From Pyropia yezoensis (taxonomy: Eukaryota; Rhodophyta; Bangiophyceae; Bangiales; Bangiaceae), in assembly GCA_009829735.1 (NCBI GenBank), contig CM020619.1, positions 33,954,283 through 34,018,282 on the forward strand: a stretch of DNA of 64,000 bases, given 5' to 3'. Below the pieces are notes generated by a model, which was not told the origin of the DNA, ran no database searches, and saw only the letters and a program-made list of their open reading frames with translations. Each line of letters starts with the position of its first letter. Within the stretch, counting starts at the first letter, position 1. Positions 60,772-64,000 of this stretch are shown here, one piece after another. A program made the translations under genes and the position numbers.

Positions 60772-62715
60772 ATGGCGACCCCGGGAGTAGAGACAGACTC
60801 TCTTGACGAGCGCATGGAGGACACCTCCTACGGTGCAGCACCCGTCGGGACCTCCGGCGGGGGCTCCGCGATCGCTCCGGGGGATGGGACTCCCGCGTCA
60901 CCCGGCTTTGGGTTGACGGCGGGGTCTCTCCCGGAGGCGGGACAAGTTGTCCCGCGTGAGGCCTTGGGGCGGTGGTTTTACCCCGCTTGGCCTCTTTATG
61001 AGGAGGGGTTGACTGTTCTTCGCTGTGGCCGACTTGGCGCAGCGATGGGCCGGGTATGGGACCGCCTACGGGAGAAGTATCCCCGTAGGGTCGGGTTCCC
61101 GGCCGGCTTCAGGACGGACCAGTTTGCCTTCCTGGACGACGAGGAGGTTGAAGACGTCCAACGTGCCAAGGCCATGGTGGACCGCGGGGGAACTATCCCG
61201 GGTCCCGGCGACTTGCCGACCTTTACTTGGGACGCGGCGGCAACTCGCCCCCCGTACCTTCACGAGGCCGATCCGCACACTCATCACTTTGATGTGCGGA
61301 TGGAGAAGGACTTCCGGCGAGGTCCCTACTTGGTGACCTCGGCTGAACTTGAGTTCCCTCAGCAGTCTGCTGCCGGTAGAGAGCAGTACTATCCGAAGAA
61401 GCCCGAGTGGTGGCCTCAAGTTGAGGTCCCCTACGGGTTCCCGGCGTTGTTGCCCCGGTTGCTTGACCACTTCGGCTCCGTCACGTTGACGGCTGCCCCT
61501 GATCACCTGGTGTGGGCCATGTTGGCCACCCAGTGGCTCCTCGAGGTCATGTCGACCTGGGTGTCTTGTGTTCAGCGGCGCGGGATGCTCTGGCATCTCC
61601 CCCTCCGGCTCATCCAGGGTTTGGAACAGCTCACCCCTCAGCTAGTTGCTGAGGGGTGCTCATCAGGACAACTCACTCTACTTGAGGAGATGCTCCGGCT
61701 CCATAAGTTTATCGAGTGGGAGAGCATTGAGCACAAGTTGCGCCGCCCCACTCGTGGGCCCAAGGACGATGGCGCACTTCGCCAGTTCGTGTGGGTCGCT
61801 CGTGAACTTCACGACGGCCGTGTGGTCCTACGAGAGGGGTTGGGCATCGGGGACTACCCGTATGCCCCGGGGGTGGATCGCCACACTGCGCCACCCCCGG
61901 ACGAGCCCATAGTTATGGCCGTGCCGTCCTATGATGACCACATGACTCAACCCACTGCGGGAGCCCCAAGTCGGGGTCGCAGTTACACCCGGGTACCGCC
62001 ACCTCGGCGGGCCCCTCCGCTTCCTCCGGTTCCTGTCCAACCTCACGGGATTATCCCGATCAGCGTGGCCGTGGAGTCTTCCACCCCGGTGTCCCCCAAC
62101 TTGGGGGCCACCCTCCTGACGGTACACCCCAAGTTGGTGTTGCCGCCCACGCCTCTAACCTCAGAGATGATGATCACCACGTTGGTGCGCACCATTTCCT
62201 GGTTGGCCGCGTCGACCGCAACCCTACAGAGTTCCGAGACTCCTCAACTTGAGGAGTGCGTTCGTACTGCAGTAGCGACCGCGAGTTGCGAGTCGGTGGC
62301 GGAGTTTATGACAGCCGAGTTGGCTCGTATTGGGGCTATTATGCCCCAGCCAGCCCCACTTGGGCGTGGCAAACGTCGCGCGAGCCGGGCATACTCGCCT
62401 CCTCGCCGTCGTCGCCGACACTCTCGGCGCTATCCCTCCGTGTCGGAAGACGAGTTGTCTTACTCCGTCTCGGAGTCCTCTACCCCGTCGGAGACGGAGT
62501 CTGTCCAGCGTCTGCGTCGCAAACTTGCGCGCAAGACCAGGCAGAAGAGTGGCCACGGTCGGCGCCACTTGCGCGACCGTGAGGGGCGCGACGGTTCCGA
62601 CTTGGAGCCGCCGCCCCCTCCAACGAGTGGAGACCGTTATCGGCGTGGGTCTCGCCGCTCGCCTCCACGTGAGGGCGAGGGCCGTGGAGTGGGAGAGTCT
62701 AGCATGCGTGCCTAG
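60772..62715 (+). CDS. A3 antisense gene (aORF), intact
   Basis: This is the complete reference copy, 647 codons, from ATG 60772 (MATPGVETDSLDERMED) to TAG 62713-62715. The open frame extends upstream, but this ATG is conserved in A2 and resembles the E1 start. Residues 1-90 are Gly/Ser/Pro-rich. The core spans about 90-370: PEWWPQVEVP near residue 212, FGSVTLTAAP, RRGMLWHLP near 269, LLEEMLRLHKFIEW near 303, VVLREGLGIGDYPYAPG near 352. Then come a Pro-rich linker, a helical segment (residues 460-525), an Arg/Ser-rich tail resembling SR domains, and a charged end. Pol of this element has a stop and a frameshift, but the aORF has none. Function unknown; the basic tail suggests nucleic-acid binding or nuclear localisation, an inference. 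Confidence 0.82.
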   Translation: MATPGVETDSLDERMEDTSYGAAPVGTSGGGSAIAPGDGTPASPGFGLTAGSLPEAGQVVPREALGRWFYPAWPLYEEGLTVLRCGRLGAAMGRVWDRLREKYPRRVGFPAGFRTDQFAFLDDEEVEDVQRAKAMVDRGGTIPGPGDLPTFTWDAAATRPPYLHEADPHTHHFDVRMEKDFRRGPYLVTSAELEFPQQSAAGREQYYPKKPEWWPQVEVPYGFPALLPRLLDHFGSVTLTAAPDHLVWAMLATQWLLEVMSTWVSCVQRRGMLWHLPLRLIQGLEQLTPQLVAEGCSSGQLTLLEEMLRLHKFIEWESIEHKLRRPTRGPKDDGALRQFVWVARELHDGRVVLREGLGIGDYPYAPGVDRHTAPPPDEPIVMAVPSYDDHMTQPTAGAPSRGRSYTRVPPPRRAPPLPPVPVQPHGIIPISVAVESSTPVSPNLGATLLTVHPKLVLPPTPLTSEMMITTLVRTISWLAASTATLQSSETPQLEECVRTAVATASCESVAEFMTAELARIGAIMPQPAPLGRGKRRASRAYSPPRRRRRHSRRYPSVSEDELSYSVSESSTPSETESVQRLRRKLARKTRQKSGHGRRHLRDREGRDGSDLEPPPPPTSGDRYRRGSRRSPPREGEGRGVGESSMRA

Positions 62716-62826
62716 TTGGCAGCTGCCTTTGTTGTGAGAGTGTGAGGGTTAGGGCTGTAGTTAAAAGCCACTCTGCGTACCACTTCGACTTGAAGCACTC
62801 TCGTGGCACTGTTGCTCGGCCTTCCC
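62716..62826. other. A3 convergence zone
   Basis: These 111 bases between facing stops are nearly the same as in A1 and A2, including CTTCGACTTGAAG and the CCCTCACGTTGAGGG palindrome over the pol stop. Confidence 0.5.
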
Positions 62827-64000
62827 TCACGTTGAGGGAGGGCTGTTAGGGTCTATCTCATTCCGGGCACAGTACGCCCGGACCTTCTCAGCAGGAAGGT
62901 CCTCCACATACTCCCATGTATCGTCCTTGGCTTTGTAGCCAAACCAACGCACCCTCAACATGAGGCGGTCAGTGTCTTCATCCCATCCGTGGTCGATGAA
63001 CTTATCGAACACGTACTCCTGCGGGCCCTGTTTGGCCGCAGGCAGTGAGGGGAGGCGTCACGACTCCAACGCACGTGCCCAAGCTGGGTCGCCTGCAGGC
63101 GGTGGTGCAACTTTGACCACGTCCTGTCCGTTCACTGTGCGGACCCCATCGGCACTTTCGATGGTGAAGCGCCGCCCATCAGTACGAAGGACCTGGTACG
63201 GTCCCTTCGTCTGGAATACCAGCTTACCCCCAGTTGGGGTGTGCGAGTGTACCGGCACCCAGTCACCCTGCTCGGGGACATGTTTAGCATTGCGCACCTT
63301 TTTGTGAAAGGTACGCTTGTAGCGCTTTTGTGCTTTGTCCATCTTAGCCCTGACTCTAGGTATGAGGCGTTCAAGCCTAGCAGCGAACTCCGCCTTACTC
63401 TCAGTAGGAGTAGGCGTACTGCCACCATCCTCCCTAGTTGGGAGCGACCGCCGCACGGCAATAGACCGCACACGACGGGGGGTCACAAAAGCGAGGGGTA
63501 CTTCCCCTGTAGATGAGTGAACCTGCGAATTGTAGGCAGTAGTAAGGATAGAAATGTATTGTCCCACGTCTTCACGTGCTCACTCACATAGTGGCGCAGC
63601 TGCCTAACAATAGTTTTGTTGAAGCGCTCCACCTGCCCATTAGTTTGTGGGTGGTAGGGAGTGGCATAGTTTGCCTTAACCCCCAACATATCCAGCACTC
63701 CCTGAAACAGTACAGACGCAAATTGCGGTCCATTGTCCGATAGTGTACTATCTGGGATGCCATACGCGGCAACCCAGTGATCTAGGAAGGCTGACACGAC
63801 CGACATGGCCGTGATCTCTGCCAGGGGGATCGCTCGCGTAAGTTTCGTGAAGCGGTCACAGATGACCAGGAGGTACTGGTTGCCTTCCTCGGTCACTGGC
63901 AGTGGCCCAAGGATGTCCATCGCCAACGCGGCGAAGGGCTCCTTGGCCGGGAACAATAGCATAGCCGTACTAGGCCGCCGTTCCATCAGACGGTTCTGTG
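62827..64000 (-). pseudogene. pol: A3 pol, integrase and chromodomain (continues right)
   Basis: The minus strand encodes the integrase core with AMDILGPLPV, LSDNGPQF and NGQVERF. The basic C-terminal region follows, then a chromodomain FGYKAKDDTWEYVEDLP (about 62895-62945), ending at TGA 62827. One base is missing near 63560 compared with A1 and A2, shifting the frame. TGA at 63058-63060 replaces a Trp codon. At the two codons where A1 and A2 share TAG stops, A3 has sense codons. Confidence 0.88.

Larger units (their letters stand above)
59965..64000 (-). mobile_element. Element A3, family A, 3' half (continues right)
   Basis: From the left: 3' LTR (59965-60433), polypurine tract, leader, opposing antisense gene (60772-62715), hairpin zone, and the 3' half of pol on the minus strand running off the window. 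It is inserted in host DNA, not in another element. Confidence 0.9.

Overview
This window is eukaryotic, GC-rich nuclear DNA made mostly of nested LTR retrotransposons of the Ty3/gypsy chromovirus type. The elements carry retropepsin, YLDD reverse transcriptase, RNase H, integrase and a C-terminal chromodomain. The host cannot be named from the sequence. High GC, compact Ala/Arg-rich open frames and a fragment resembling the splicing factor Prp17 suit a GC-rich alga or other protist, or a fungus. I found no bacterial genes, rRNA, intact tRNA or CRISPR.

Layout. I use five family letters, A to E, for elements with different LTRs. Left stack (1-18812), from outermost to innermost: C1 (16663-18812, + strand, 3' part only) contains A2 (12345-16662, +), which contains A1 (4047-12344, -), which contains B1 (1-4046, -), which contains a solo family-B LTR (739-1384). 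A2 also contains a solo family-C LTR (12843-13204). The left ends of C1, A2, A1 and B1 lie outside the window. At 18812 C1 stops abruptly against host DNA with a Prp17-like fragment. Middle stack: D1 (19618-50204, +, duplicated target ATGAA) contains E1 (20440-30177, -, duplicated target CTTCA) inside its gag, and C2 (36359-47101, +, duplicated target CCGAC) inside its antisense gene. Removing the inserts reopens the D1 reading frames. From 50205 to 59964 is host DNA with unassigned gene-like frames, a decayed tRNA-Leu, a 496-bp tandem duplication and one likely membrane protein. At 59965 another family-A element, A3 (-), begins and runs off the right edge.

How the elements are built. Each runs LTR, primer-binding site, gag with a CCHC knuckle, then pol in the -1 frame. 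Next comes a short hairpin-rich zone, then a second gene on the opposite strand converging on the end of pol, a purine tract and the LTR. In four of five families the gag frame ends with a canonical -1 slippery heptamer (GGGAAAC or AAAAAAC), one codon and a stop, which predicts Gag-Pol made by ribosomal frameshifting.

The most interesting signal is the antisense gene (aORF) in families A, C, D and E. The four proteins are very divergent, yet they share a central core (a W-rich motif, a G-L-W/F-x-L-P-like helix block, then an E-G-L-G block in two families), a disordered N-terminus and a helical or Arg/Ser-rich C-terminus. Some aORFs are intact where the accompanying pol is broken. A further remnant of the same kind of protein lies alone in host DNA near 52.5 kb. 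I recognise no known family for it.
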